DNA from: Cellulosimicrobium arenosum | GTDB taxonomy: Bacteria; Actinomycetota; Actinomycetes; Actinomycetales; Cellulomonadaceae | NCBI RefSeq assembly: GCF_014837295.1 | Contig: NZ_JACYHB010000013.1 | Coordinates: 1 to 64,000 of the forward strand | Length of the DNA: 64,000 nucleotides | Direction of reading: 5' to 3' | Shown: positions 26,879 to 37,600 of the stretch, in pieces | Numbering within the stretch: position 1 is the first letter of the stretch | How the letters are laid out: every line of letters begins with the position of its first letter | The notes under the pieces: generated by a model | What the model was told of the DNA's origin: nothing | The model's database searches: none | Seen by the model: the letters and a program-made list of their open reading frames with translations, nothing else | Program-made: the position numbers and the translations under genes

Positions 26879-26908
26879 TTGTGATAACCGAACAGCTGCA
26901 GTTATGGT
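26879..26908 (+). promoter_or_regulatory. promoter upstream of the riboswitch and NlpC/P60 gene
   Basis: TTGTGA at 26879-26884 and TATGGT at 26903-26908 are separated by 18 bases. The transcript would start near 26915, leaving about 195 bases of leader that includes the riboswitch. The surrounding 26800-26910 is less GC-rich than the rest of the window. Confidence 0.5.
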
Positions 26909-26959
26909 CGATCAGCGCAGCGGACGACCGCAGCGCCTCCTGCCGGAACGCCGAGCACT

Positions 26960-27105
26960 GCCACCGGTCAGGAGTCACGATCCAGGCAGTGACGGGGGAA
27001 CCACTCGTGACGGGCTCGCACTGCCGAGCCCTTGGGGTGAAGCCGCAACAGCGGCCGGGCTACTCCAGCCCGAACCCGACAGCTCACCTCGCAGGCGACC
27101 GGAGA
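26960..27105 (+). promoter_or_regulatory. c-di-AMP riboswitch (ydaO/yuaA type)
   Basis: The leader holds the conserved blocks of the ydaO RNA in order: GACGGGGGAACC (26991-27002), TTGGGGTGAAGCCGC (27032-27046), and CCGAACCCGACAGCTCACCT (27070-27089) followed by CGCAGGCG. CCGGTC near 26964 pairs with GACCGG near 27097, closing the P1 helix. A variable arm GGGCTCG/CGAGCCC (27012-27031) sits between the first two blocks. In Firmicutes and actinobacteria this RNA binds c-di-AMP and turns off wall-hydrolase genes. The 3' side of P1 runs into the GGAG ribosome site of the NlpC/P60 gene, so control of translation as well as termination is possible. Confidence 0.9.
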
Positions 27106-27110
27106 ACACG

Positions 27111-27923
27111 ATGACTACCACTCGCACCCAGGGTGAGGCGCGCCTGCGAACACCCCGCACGGGCCTGCGCCTCGCGCTCACAGCAGCACTCGCTTCCTCG
27201 TTGGTGCTCGGCACGGCCGTCGCCACCGTCACGCCAGCGACAGCGGCCACACCGACGGCGCTCGCGTCAGCGGCGTCCAAGAAGCCGGCCATCGAGGTCA
27301 AGGCATCTGCCAAGTCCCAGACTCGGGGCAAGAACGGGATCTGGGTCTCGGCCTGGAACACCCTGGACGGCCGTCGTGCCACCACCGGAACCGTCTATGT
27401 CAAGGTCGACAAGTGGCTCGTCGCCAAGAAGTCCGTCACGAACGGGAGAATTGCGACACACCTGAGCTCTGACCTCCGCGCAGGCAAGCGCACGGTCAAG
27501 GTCACCTTCATCCCCTGGGGCGTCAGCAGCAAGCGGGCGACGAAGACCTTCGACCTCACGGTCAAGAACGCCGGCTCTCCCGTCGTCACCGAGGCGAAGA
27601 AGCACATCGGCACGCCCTACCGCAGCGGTGGCACCTCGCCGAGCGGGTTCGACTGCTCGGGCTTCACGTCGTACGTGTACAAGAAGTCGGGCGTCAAGAA
27701 GCTGCCGCGCACGTCGTCGGCCCAGCGCAACGTCGGGAAGAGGATCTCGAAGTCGAGCGCCAAGCCGGGTGACCTCATCTGGAGCCCCGGTCACGTCGCG
27801 ATCTATCTCGGGGGGAACAAGCAGATCGACGCTCCTCGCCCGGGCAAGTCGGTCCAGGTCCGTCAGATCTGGCAGTCCAACCCGACATTCATCCGCGTGA
27901 GCAACAAGGCGGTCGGCGCCTGA
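27111..27923 (+). CDS. secreted NlpC/P60 endopeptidase, 270 aa
   Basis: The signal peptide is residues 1-46 (LALTAALASSLVLGTAVATV, cut after ATA). An Ig-like beta domain (58-152) is followed by the NlpC/P60 domain (155-270) with catalytic Cys182 in GFDCSGFTSYVY, His228 in GHVAIYLGG, and a third polar residue in the QIDAPRPG region. Such enzymes cut D-Glu to diaminopimelate bonds in stem peptides and assist daughter-cell separation. ATG 27111 lies 6 bases after GGAG, directly behind the c-di-AMP riboswitch, so expression should fall when c-di-AMP is high. A strong terminator follows. Confidence 0.92.
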   Translation: MTTTRTQGEARLRTPRTGLRLALTAALASSLVLGTAVATVTPATAATPTALASAASKKPAIEVKASAKSQTRGKNGIWVSAWNTLDGRRATTGTVYVKVDKWLVAKKSVTNGRIATHLSSDLRAGKRTVKVTFIPWGVSSKRATKTFDLTVKNAGSPVVTEAKKHIGTPYRSGGTSPSGFDCSGFTSYVYKKSGVKKLPRTSSAQRNVGKRISKSSAKPGDLIWSPGHVAIYLGGNKQIDAPRPGKSVQVRQIWQSNPTFIRVSNKAVGA

Positions 27924-27956
27924 CGCGTCACCGTGCAGCGCACCGCCACCGCGGAT

Positions 27957-27995
27957 GACGACGGCGCCGCCCCCCCCTGGGGCGGCGCCGTCGTC
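27957..27995. terminator. 17-bp perfect hairpin terminator after NlpC/P60 gene
   Basis: GACGACGGCGCCGCCCC pairs without mismatch with GGGGCGGCGCCGTCGTC across a 5-base loop. It lies between the converging NlpC/P60 and rmlB genes. Confidence 0.85.
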
Positions 27996-28047
27996 GCGTC
28001 GTGCTCCGGCGGAGTCCCGGATTCCCTGCTCGGGCACAGGCGAGCGC

Positions 28048-29097
<1,050 letters not shown>

Positions 29098-29177
29098 CTA
29101 GCGAGCAGACGGTCCGGCCCCCGGACGCATGCGGGCATTTCACCCGCCCGCTCCTGCCGCAGCGTGGGCGCCCGTGA

Positions 29178-29183
29178 GAGTCT
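29178..29183 (+). promoter_or_regulatory. possible -10 GAGTCT for rmlA
   Basis: GAGTCT ends 6 bases before the rmlA ATG, the same spacing as the clear leaderless promoters in this window, but its first base does not fit TANNNT. No ribosome site precedes the ATG. Confidence 0.35.
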
Positions 29184-29189
29184 GCCGAG

Positions 29190-30053
29190 ATGAAGGGGAT
29201 CATCCTGGCCGGGGGCTCGGGCACGCGGCTGCACCCGATCACGCTCGGCGTGAGCAAGCAGCTGCTCCCGATCTACGACAAGCCGATGGTCTACTACCCG
29301 CTGTCGACGCTCCTGCTCGCGGGGATCCGCGAGGTGCTCGTGATCACGACGCCGCACGACGCCGACGCGTTCCACCGCCTCCTCGGCGACGGCTCACGCT
29401 TCGGCATCTCGATCACGTACGCCGTGCAGGCCGAGCCGAACGGCCTCGCGCAGGCGTTCGTCCTCGGCGCCGACTTCCTCGACGGCGACGCCGCGGCGCT
29501 CGTCCTGGGCGACAACATCTTCTACGGGCCCGGCCTGGGCGACCGTCTCCAGCGCTTCGCCGACCTCGACGGCGGCGCGATCTTCGCCTACCGCGTCGCG
29601 GACCCGACGGCGTACGGCGTCGTCGAGTTCGACGACGCCGGCCGAGCGCTGAGCATCGAGGAGAAGCCCGAGCGTCCGCGCAGCAGGTATGCGGTCCCGG
29701 GCCTGTACTTCTACGACGCGGACGTCGTCGACGTCGCGCGCGGGCTCGAGCCGTCTGCTCGCGGCGAGTACGAGATCACCGACGTCAACCGCCACTACCT
29801 GGCGCAGGGGCGGCTGCAGGTCGAGGTGCTGCCGCGGGGTACGGCGTGGCTCGACACGGGCACGGTCGGCTCGCTCCTGGACGCGAGCGACTACGTGCGC
29901 ACGATCGAGCACCGGCAGGGCCTGAAGATCGGTGCCCCCGAGGAGGTGGCGTGGCGGCGCGGGTTCCTCACCGACGCAGAGCTGCGCGAGCGCGCCGAGC
30001 CTCTCGTGAAGTCGGGCTACGGCGCGTACCTGCTCGGTCTGCTGGACGAGTGA
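29190..30053 (+). CDS. rmlA: glucose-1-phosphate thymidylyltransferase RmlA, 287 aa
   Basis: First step of dTDP-rhamnose synthesis: dTTP plus glucose-1-phosphate give dTDP-glucose. It opens with [20 protein letters not shown] and continues [48 protein letters not shown] and GTAWLDTGT, all diagnostic of RmlA; length is normal. The ATG lacks a ribosome site and may be leaderless. It converges with rmlD, the stops being about 40 bases apart, with GC-rich inverted sequence between them. Confidence 0.95.
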   Translation: MKGIILAGGSGTRLHPITLGVSKQLLPIYDKPMVYYPLSTLLLAGIREVLVITTPHDADAFHRLLGDGSRFGISITYAVQAEPNGLAQAFVLGADFLDGDAAALVLGDNIFYGPGLGDRLQRFADLDGGAIFAYRVADPTAYGVVEFDDAGRALSIEEKPERPRSRYAVPGLYFYDADVVDVARGLEPSARGEYEITDVNRHYLAQGRLQVEVLPRGTAWLDTGTVGSLLDASDYVRTIEHRQGLKIGAPEEVAWRRGFLTDAELRERAEPLVKSGYGAYLLGLLDE

Positions 30054-30094
30054 GCGGACAAGGCCGCCGGCGCGCGCCGTCGGGCGCGGCCGCG

Positions 30095-30979
30095 TCAGGC
30101 GTGCTCGGCGGCCAGGACCGTCGGCGCCGCGACCTCCCACCGCTCGCGCCAGTCGCCGACCGGTGCGACGCCGACGGCGTGCAGCGCGTCGTGCCCGAGG
30201 ACGGACCACGCGGGGCGGGGAGCGGGGCGCGCGAACGCCGCGCTCGTCGTCGGGCGCACGTCCACGCGGTCCGCGCGGCCGGCCGCGGCCACGACCTCGC
30301 GCGCGAGGTCCCACCACGACCCGCGCCCGCCCGAGGTCCCGTGGTAGACGCCACCGGGCGCGTCGGCGGCGACGAGGCGCACGAGCAGGTCGGCGAGGTC
30401 CACGGTCCAGGTCGGCTGCCCCACCTGGTCGTCGACGACGTCGAGCGCGTCCCGCTGCGCCGCCGCGCGCGCGATCGTGCGGGGGAAGCAGGGCCCGTGC
30501 GCCCCGTACAACCATGCGGTCCGCACCACGAGCGCGTCCGGGTGCTCGGTGCGCACGGCCCACTCCCCCGCCGCCTTGGTCCGGCCGTAGGCGGAGCGGG
30601 GTGCGAGCGGCGCGTCCTCGGCGTACGGCACGTCCACCGCTGCGCCACCCGGGGCAGACGGCGCGCCGTCGAACACGTAGTCGGTGGAGACGTGCAGCAG
30701 CCGCGCCCCGTGGCGGCGGGCGGTGCGCGCGACGTGCTGCGCCCCGGTCGCGTTGACCGCGAACGCCGCCGGCTCGTCGGCCTCGGCCGCGTCGACGGCG
30801 GTGTAGGCGGCGGCGTTGACGACCACCTCCGCCCCGGCGAGCGCCGCGTGGACCGCGTCCGCGTCCGTCACGTCGAGGGCCGCCCGGTCCAGGGCCCGCA
30901 CCGCGTGCCCCGCGGCCCGCACCCGTGCCACGAGATCCTGGCCGAGCATCCCCGACGCCCCTGTCACGACCCACCGCAC
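30095..30979 (-). CDS. rmlD: dTDP-4-dehydrorhamnose reductase RmlD, 294 aa
   Basis: Last step of dTDP-L-rhamnose synthesis. The Rossmann loop is TGASGMLGQDL near the N terminus. STDYVFDG and YGRTKAAGE supply the catalytic Thr/Tyr/Lys set, and DDQVGQPTW is the usual substrate-loop sequence. I chose GTG 30979, followed by RWVVTGASG, with GGGGAA about 5 bases upstream; the longer frame upstream reads as non-coding. It is divergent from rmlC over 107 bases. Confidence 0.92.
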   Translation of the reverse strand: MRWVVTGASGMLGQDLVARVRAAGHAVRALDRAALDVTDADAVHAALAGAEVVVNAAAYTAVDAAEADEPAAFAVNATGAQHVARTARRHGARLLHVSTDYVFDGAPSAPGGAAVDVPYAEDAPLAPRSAYGRTKAAGEWAVRTEHPDALVVRTAWLYGAHGPCFPRTIARAAAQRDALDVVDDQVGQPTWTVDLADLLVRLVAADAPGGVYHGTSGGRGSWWDLAREVVAAAGRADRVDVRPTTSAAFARPAPRPAWSVLGHDALHAVGVAPVGDWRERWEVAAPTVLAAEHA

Positions 30980-31086
30980 GACGTTCCCCGCTCCCTCGAC
31001 CGGACCTCGCCGGCCGGTTGCCTCGGCACCTCGGTCGGGGACGACACTACCCACCGCAGGACACCGCAGAACCTGGAAGGACCGGC

Positions 31087-31704
31087 ATGGACGTCCGAGA
31101 GCTGACCGTCCCCGGCGCGTGGGAGCTCACCCCGCGCCAGTTCCCCGACGACCGGGGGGTGTTCCTCGAGTGGTTCACGGCCGGCGCGCTGCGCGCGGCC
31201 AGCGGGCGGCGGCTCGAGCTCGCCCAGGCGAACGCGTCGACGTCCCGCGCCGGCGTCGTGCGCGGCATCCACTACGCGGACACCCCGCCGGGCCAGGCGA
31301 AGTACGTGACGTGCGCCGCGGGCAGCGTGCTCGACGTCGTGGTGGACCTGCGCGTCGGGTCCCCCACGTTCGGCCGCTGGGACGCCGTCGTCCTCGACAC
31401 GCGGGACCGGCGCGCGGTCTTCCTCTCGGAGGGGCTCGGCCACGGGTTCATGGCGCTCGAGGACGACTCGACCGTCGTCTACCTGTGCTCGACGGGGTAC
31501 GCGCCCGAGCGCGAGCACGGCGTGGACCCGCGCGACCCGGACCTGGGGATCGACTGGCCGACGCACGGACCGGGCGGGGAGCCGCTGACGCCGTCGTTCT
31601 CCGCGAAGGACGCGGCGGCACCGACGCTCGACGCGGCACGCGACGCCGGTGCGCTGCCGTCGTGGGACGAGGTGAGCGCGTTCCTGCGCACGCTCGAGGG
31701 CTGA
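31087..31704 (+). CDS. rmlC: dTDP-4-dehydrorhamnose 3,5-epimerase RmlC, 205 aa
   Basis: Third step of dTDP-rhamnose synthesis, a cupin. Typical features are RDDRG-like FPDDRGVFLEWF, GVVRGIHYADTPPGQAKYV with His62, VVDLRVGSPTFGRW, and GHGFMALEDDSTVVYLCS containing the base/acid loop. ATG 31087 follows GGAAGG. The protein ends two bases before the stop of the converging DUF3499 gene, so there is practically no terminator space between them. Confidence 0.93.
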   Translation: MDVRELTVPGAWELTPRQFPDDRGVFLEWFTAGALRAASGRRLELAQANASTSRAGVVRGIHYADTPPGQAKYVTCAAGSVLDVVVDLRVGSPTFGRWDAVVLDTRDRRAVFLSEGLGHGFMALEDDSTVVYLCSTGYAPEREHGVDPRDPDLGIDWPTHGPGGEPLTPSFSAKDAAAPTLDAARDAGALPSWDEVSAFLRTLEG

Positions 31705-31705
31705 G

Positions 31706-32062
31706 TCAGTCGGCCTCGGCGCGCAGCACGCGCAGGTGACCGCGCCGCCCGACCTCGGTGACGTCGGCGGGCTCCGCCGGCGCGGGGCGCAGCCTGCCCG
31801 CCTCCCGCACCGCGTCGGCGAGCGCCGACAGGTCGTCGTCGCTCGGACCGGTCTCGACGAACTGGGGCGACAGCCGGACGACCTCCCAGCCGCGCGGGGC
31901 GGTGAGCCGCTCCGCGTGCTCCGCGCACAGGTCGTAGCTGTGGGGCTCGGCGAGGTGCGCGAGGGGGCCGAGCACGGCCGTCGAGTCGGCGTAGACGTAG
32001 GTGAGGGTCGCGACGGCGGCACGGACGCACGCCGTGCGCGAGCACTGCCTGACGGATCTCAC
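31706..32062 (-). CDS. DUF3499 family protein, 118 aa
   Basis: Small soluble protein of a family confined to actinobacteria and always near whiB2 and the neighbouring metallopeptidase-like gene; its function is unknown. The N-terminal half has Cys7, Cys12, Cys46 and His49 (CSRTAC and DLCAEH), spaced like a zinc ribbon; metal binding is inference. GTG 32062 has TAGGGT ending 6 bases upstream and no ribosome site, so the message is likely leaderless. It is divergent from the metallopeptidase-fold gene, which has the same promoter layout. Confidence 0.85.
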   Translation of the reverse strand: MRSVRQCSRTACVRAAVATLTYVYADSTAVLGPLAHLAEPHSYDLCAEHAERLTAPRGWEVVRLSPQFVETGPSDDDLSALADAVREAGRLRPAPAEPADVTEVGRRGHLRVLRAEAD

Positions 32063-32068
32063 GGGGCG

Positions 32069-32074
32069 ACCCTA
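32069..32074 (-). promoter_or_regulatory. -10 TAGGGT for leaderless DUF3499 gene
   Basis: The minus-strand TAGGGT leaves 6 bases to the GTG at 32062. Confidence 0.6.
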
Positions 32075-32170
32075 CGCCCTTCGCCCAGGTCTCGGGCCTG
32101 CCACACGCCGCCGGTGGCGCCCGGACGGCTCGCGGACCGGCTCGTGTGCGCGGGCGGGGCGCAGCGCGCC

Positions 32171-32176
32171 TAGAGT
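32171..32176 (+). promoter_or_regulatory. -10 TAGAGT for leaderless metallopeptidase-fold gene
   Basis: TAGAGT leaves 6 bases to the GTG at 32183. It is back to back with the DUF3499 promoter about 100 bases away. Confidence 0.6.
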
Positions 32177-32182
32177 CGTGCC

Positions 32183-32776
32183 GTGCGTGGTGTCCCCTTC
32201 TCCCCCGGTCCCCGGCCGGAACCGTCCGGTCGAGGTCGTCGGTCGGGGGGCTCGCGATCTCGGCGCGAGCCGACCCCTGCCGAGGTGCTCGCGGAGCTCG
32301 GTCCGCCTCGCGGCGAGCTCATGATCCCCCCGCGGGCTCCCGTCCCCGGGGTGTCCGTCCCGCCGCCGCGGCGACGCGACCGCCGCGGACGAGGGATGCG
32401 CGGTCCGCTCCTGCCTCCGACCGCACCGGCGAACCGGTCCCGGTCGGAGCAGTTCGACGACGTCGTCGTGGACGCGATCGAGCTCGTCGAGCGGTCGTGG
32501 GCCAAGCAGCTGCGCGGCACGGAGTTCGCTGTCGAGGACGTGCCACCGTCCGACCCGGCACCGTGGGAGGACGGCGGGGTGCCGCTGGGCCGGTGCTTCC
32601 CCGCCGACTCCGGACGTCCCGCACGGATCGTCGTGTACCGGCACCCGGTCGAGGCGCGCTCGTTCGACGCCGACGACCTGCAGGACCTCGTCCGGGACGT
32701 CGTGGTCGAGCAGGTCGCGCACCTGCTCGCCCGATCTCCGGAGGAGATCGACCCGCACTACTCGGGCGGGCTCTGA
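32183..32776 (+). CDS. metallopeptidase-fold family protein lacking the HExxH motif, 197 aa
   Basis: The C-terminal 110 residues match the minimal zincin-like family found beside whiB2 in actinobacteria (FDDVVVDAIELVE, RIVVYRHPVEARS, VEQVAHLLARSPEEIDPHY). In proteins with zinc activity the last helix reads HExxH; here the matching place reads EQVAH, so the first histidine is missing and peptidase activity is doubtful. The N-terminal 85 residues are Arg/Pro-rich and look disordered. It starts at GTG 32183 as a probable leaderless message. Confidence 0.8.
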   Translation: MRGVPFSPGPRPEPSGRGRRSGGSRSRREPTPAEVLAELGPPRGELMIPPRAPVPGVSVPPPRRRDRRGRGMRGPLLPPTAPANRSRSEQFDDVVVDAIELVERSWAKQLRGTEFAVEDVPPSDPAPWEDGGVPLGRCFPADSGRPARIVVYRHPVEARSFDADDLQDLVRDVVVEQVAHLLARSPEEIDPHYSGGL

Positions 32777-32831
32777 ACCCAGGTCCCACTGCTGCGGTCG
32801 AGACGTCCCGGACCGCGTGCGACCGGGTATC

Positions 32832-34682
32832 TCAGCCGAGCCCGGCGGTGTCGGACGCGCGGACACCGACCGTGCGCGCACCCGGCGGGTCGTGCGCGGG
32901 GACGAGGACCGAGACGAGGCTCGGCTGCGCCGCGGCGTCGTCGGCCTCGTCCGTGCTGTCAGCCTCGTCGCCGCCCTCACCGCCGTCGTCGCCGTCTCCG
33001 CCGGGCGGGCCCGCGCTCGCGAGCACGGACCAGAGCGGGACCGCGGCCGCGCCGTCGGCACCGACGACGTCGACCGTGACGAACGCGGGCGCGCCGGACT
33101 CCTCGTCCGATGTCGCGAGCGTCGCCGGATCGAGGGTCGAGGTGCTGCCCACGGGAACGTCGACGCCCTGCTCGCCGAGCGGGGCGCCGTCGGCGTCGTA
33201 GGCGTGCACGAGGAGACGCACCGATCCCTCGACCGGGTCGGCCGTGCTCCCGGTGCCCCCGGTGCCGTCCGGCCCGTCCGCGCCCGCGGTGGCGACCGCC
33301 GCGGGGACCGCCGCGAGCGTGAGGCTCGACGTCGTGCCGTCCACGAGCGCGACCTGGCCGAGCGGCACCGGGTCCTGGGCCGTCGGGGCGTCGGGCTCGT
33401 TCCGCGCCTCGGCGGCGATCCAGGCGCGGTCGTACTGGATCTCGTCCTCCAGCAGGTCGGGTGCGCGTTCCCCGCGCCGGTCGAAGCGCGCGCCGGCGAC
33501 CACCGGGACGTCGGCGTCGACCGCGACGGCGTACCGCCCGGCGGGCAGCCCGCCGAGCGACAGGTCCGTCACCACGCCCGCCTCGAGCCGCACCTCCTCC
33601 AGCCCGCGGAGCGGCACCTCGCCGTCGGGTCCGTAGACGTGCACGCGGACCGCGCCGCCCTCGTCGCCGGGTGCGAGCAGGCGCAGCTGCGGGGCGTGCG
33701 GGTCGTCGACCGCCTCGCCCGCGCTGTCCACGCCGGCGAGCGCCACCTGGCGCGCCGGCGCCGCGCCGGGCACGACGTGGTCGACGCCGACCGGGACGAG
33801 GCCGTCGAGCGTGTTGTGCTGCAGGTAGGCGCTCACCAGCCCGCCGGTGGCCTCGACGCGGACGACCGTGCGGTGCTGCTCCGGCACGGAGGCCTCGAGC
33901 AGCGTCACGACCTGCTCGCCCGGCCCGACGAGCTGCTGGCCGCCGCCCTCGACGAGGGCGGGACCGCCCTGGCCCCAGACGGTGACCTGGACCGTGGCCG
34001 CCGTCAGACCGGGGTTCTGCAGCACGAGCTGGGCGCTGCTGCCCACCTCGGTGCTGCCGCCGACCAGCCACTGCCCGACGCCGGGCCGGACGCACGTCGC
34101 CGCCGCGAGCCCGCGCAGGTCCCCCTGGGTCGTGAGGGTGCCCGCGGAAGCGGCGGCCCGCGGTGCGCCGTCGTCGCCCGGCAGCACCGTCAGCACCGCA
34201 CCGGCGCCCGCGTCGGCCTCGTCGACCGTGCGCACCTCGGCGCTGCCCGACGCCGGTGCCTCGATCTCGTCGCCACCGCTCCCCGCGTCGTCGGTGGCGT
34301 CGCCCAGCGCCCCGAGGGTGGCCGACCCGTCCCCGGCGAGGCCCGCGCGCAGCGTGTCGGTCGTCTCGTCCTGCCGCGGCGCGAAGTCGGCGTCGCCGAC
34401 CGTCTCGGCGTCGGTCAGACGTGCGGGAGCCGGGCACACCACCTGCTCCTGCGCGGAGGCGACGGCGACCTGCTCGACGGGTTCGGCCGTGCCGGCCGTG
34501 CCGGCCGCACCGACCGTCCCCGGGATCCGGTCCACCGTGCCCTGGCCGAACGCGACGAGCGCACCCACGAGCGCCACGCCGAGCAGGCCCGTCCCGACGC
34601 GTGCGGCGAACCGGACGACGCGACGTCCTCCGGCCGGCTCCCGCTCCTCGGTCGTCGTGCTCTTCTCGCCCACGCGGCTCAC
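32832..34682 (-). CDS. DUF5719 family membrane-anchored protein, about 616 aa
   Basis: One membrane helix near the N terminus (VGTGLLGVALVGALVAFGQG) anchors a large extracytoplasmic part of repeated beta-strand modules rich in Gly, Ala and Asp (QLVLQNPGLTAATVQVTVWG and VRVHVYGPDG are typical). The family has no known activity and always follows the large GT2 membrane protein, so a role in handling its product is likely (inference). GTG 34682 overlaps the upstream stop by 4 bases (GTGA). A second GTG at 34673 behind GAGGTG is equally possible. An Asp/Glu-rich run lies near the C terminus (about residues 555-580). Confidence 0.8.
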   Translation of the reverse strand: MSRVGEKSTTTEEREPAGGRRVVRFAARVGTGLLGVALVGALVAFGQGTVDRIPGTVGAAGTAGTAEPVEQVAVASAQEQVVCPAPARLTDAETVGDADFAPRQDETTDTLRAGLAGDGSATLGALGDATDDAGSGGDEIEAPASGSAEVRTVDEADAGAGAVLTVLPGDDGAPRAAASAGTLTTQGDLRGLAAATCVRPGVGQWLVGGSTEVGSSAQLVLQNPGLTAATVQVTVWGQGGPALVEGGGQQLVGPGEQVVTLLEASVPEQHRTVVRVEATGGLVSAYLQHNTLDGLVPVGVDHVVPGAAPARQVALAGVDSAGEAVDDPHAPQLRLLAPGDEGGAVRVHVYGPDGEVPLRGLEEVRLEAGVVTDLSLGGLPAGRYAVAVDADVPVVAGARFDRRGERAPDLLEDEIQYDRAWIAAEARNEPDAPTAQDPVPLGQVALVDGTTSSLTLAAVPAAVATAGADGPDGTGGTGSTADPVEGSVRLLVHAYDADGAPLGEQGVDVPVGSTSTLDPATLATSDEESGAPAFVTVDVVGADGAAAVPLWSVLASAGPPGGDGDDGGEGGDEADSTDEADDAAAQPSLVSVLVPAHDPPGARTVGVRASDTAGLG

Positions 34683-37600
34683 CTCGCTCCCGCCCGGCGC
34701 CGGCGGACCGGCACCGCGAGCAGCACGTACACGAGCAGCACGACACCGGCCACGGCCAGCCACGGCGACCGGTGGTCGGTCGCGTGGAAGATCGCGAGGT
34801 GCCCGTCCTCGGCACCCAGCCGGAACGCCTGCAGGCCGCCCGTGGTCTCGGGGTCGACGGGCTCGAGCGTCCGGCCGTCGAGCGTCGCGCGCCAGCCGGG
34901 CGACGCGTCCTCCGCGAGCTCGACGACGCGCTCGTCGGACCCGACGGGCACCCGCACGTCGACGGCGCGCACGGCCGTGCGGTCGGCGTCGAGCGGCAGG
35001 ACGTCGTCGCCGGTGACGACGCGCGCCCACGAGGGCTCGACACCGTCGGGGCGCACCCGCCAGATCAGGCTGTCCTGACCCTCGGTCATGCGCTCGAGAC
35101 CGGGGGTCATGTCCAGCCGGGCGACGAGCCCGGCGCGCACGTCGTCGACCGGCACGGAAGCCGGCACGAGCACCGCTCCGACGCCGAGGTCCGCGAGCCG
35201 CTCGGCGGCGTCGGTGGACGTACCGGCCACGAGCTCGGCGACGAGCCGGGCCACGCCCGGCGCGAAGGCCCCGGGGTCGCGCGCCTGCTGTGCGTGCACC
35301 ACCGCCGAGGAGTCGACCGCCTGCGGGCCGTCGGACCGCAGCAGTCCGTACTCGACCACGCCGTCGACGGGCTCGACGCTCAGCACACGCGCCTGGCGCG
35401 GCGAGGTCTGGATCTGTCGACCGACCGGCGGGACCACGGGTTCCGTCGCGGCCACGACCGCGCCCACGGACGCGTCGTCCCGGTCGAGGACGTCGGTGGT
35501 CCACGAGGCCAGTCCGCCGAGCGGAAGCACCGTCACGACCACCGCGAGCGCCGCGACCAGTCCCGTCCGCCAGGCCGGCGCGCTGCGCTCGGGAAGCCGT
35601 GGCACGCCGAGCAGGGCGGCCGTCAGCAGGGCCAGCAGCGCGAGCGAGAGACCCGCGCCCGACCACCCGGTCACGGACTCGCCCGCGCTCTCGCCGGCCG
35701 CGACCGGCGTGTGCCCGGCGAGGACGGCGACGGCGAGCCCGACGGCGGCGACGAACCACGCGCCGACCGCACCCGCACGCGCCCGCAGCACCCCGGCGAG
35801 CGCGAGCGCGACGACGCTCGCCCCCGCGACCAGGGGCGCCCACCGGGCGACCAGGTCCACGGGGCCGGCACCGTCCAGCCCGAACCAGGCCACGGACGCG
35901 ACCGGCATCCCGAGCAGCTGCTGCCAGGGCGGCGCCGCCTCCGCCGCGACGGGTGCCCCCGGGTCGGCCAGCAGGAGGCGCCACCCGCCGTCGGGCCAGG
36001 TACGCGCGACGTGCACGAGGAACGGCGCGAAGACCACGAGCGCGGGCACGGGCACCAGGGCGAGGTAGCGGCGGTGGTGCCGGACCCCCAGCGCCACGAC
36101 GCCGAGCGCCACGACGGCGGCGACGAGCAGCACCGGGGCACCGGCCACGACGACGACGAGCAGGAGCCCCGCCGCCGCGGCGGCGGCCAAGGACGCCGGT
36201 TCGCGCCTCCGGGGCCGCGCGGCCGCGTCCGGGGTCGGGGGCGTGACGACGTCGAGCCGTTGCGCGCCGAGCGCGCGGGTCACGGCGAGAGCGAGCCAGG
36301 GCAGCGCGGCATGGACGAGGACCGGCCCGACCCGACCGGAGCCGACGGCCAGGAGCAGCACGGGGGCGGCGACCCACACGAGCGTCGCCCAGGCCCGCAG
36401 CGCGACGGAACGTGTCAGCGCCCCCGCCGCGAACCACGCACCCAGGCCGGCCGCGAGGAAGCACGCGGGGACGAGGACGTTCACCGCGGTCTGCACCGAC
36501 CCACCGGCGAGCAGCGCCCCGAGGACCAGCACGGGCACGAACGGGTCGGCGGGAGCGGGCGCCCCCAGCCCCGTGGAGACCCACCCGGTCGTCCCAGCGC
36601 GCCACGCGTCGCCGAGCGTGCTCGTCGCGGGCAGCAGCTCGCCGCCGACCAGCCGCCCGTCCGCGAGGAGGACGCCCGCCATCGGCGCGAACACGAGCGC
36701 GGAGAACGCGACGAGCGCGAGCGCGACGGACGCGAGCACCGCGCGCCGCCGCACGGCCAGCGCGTGCAGCTCGGCGCGCTCGATGTCCGTCGGCGCCGTG
36801 GCGGTGCGCCGTCGCTCCGCCCGGGCGAGGCGCCGGTCACGGCGCTCCGCGACGACCTCGCGCCAGGTCCCGCGCAACGGCCGCACGGTGCGGCGCGGGA
36901 GGCGGGCCGTACGTCGTGCGGCGCGCCGGGCCCGCACGACCGGACCGACGCGCGCCAGCGCCCACAGGGGCGCGACCAGCTCGTCGCGGGCCTGGCCGGG
37001 CTGCTTGACCAGGAGCCGGTACATCGCGTGGAACGGCGCACCGAGCACCATCGCGAGCGCGGCCACGGGCACGAGCAGCGGGGCGACGCCGGTCAGCCGG
37101 GCATGGAGGTGGGCACGCCGTCGGGCGGCGTAGGAGCGGTCCGCGTCCGGCCGCGTCCCGGGACGTTCCCGCAGACCCAGGAGCGAGGCCTGGACGTGCC
37201 GCACGACCGCGGTCGGTACGACGACCACCCGGTGACCCGCGAGGCGGGCCCGGCGCGCCAGGTCCAGCCCGTCGCCGAACGGTCCGAGCTCCGGGTCCGG
37301 GCCGCCGAGCTCCGTCCACACGGCACGGCGCACGAGCGCCCCCACGAGCCCGACGGCGAGCACGTCCTCGCGCGCGTCGTGCTGGCCCTGGTCGATCTCG
37401 TCGTCGTCGATGCCGGTCATGCGGCGTCCCAGCGGGGTCGTCGTGTACCCGACCTCGACGAGCCGTCCGGCGGAGCCGGGTGCGAACGGGTCCGCCGGCT
37501 CGTCGCCGGTACCGGGCGTCCAGCGTTCCTGCTTCGCTCCGGCGACGGCGACGGCGCTCGAGTGCTCGACGGCGCGCAGCAGGTGCTCCAGCGCGTCCGG

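Noticed and set aside
30054-30094. Terminator between rmlA and rmlD
   Set aside because: GC-rich inverted pieces exist, but no clean stem could be drawn.
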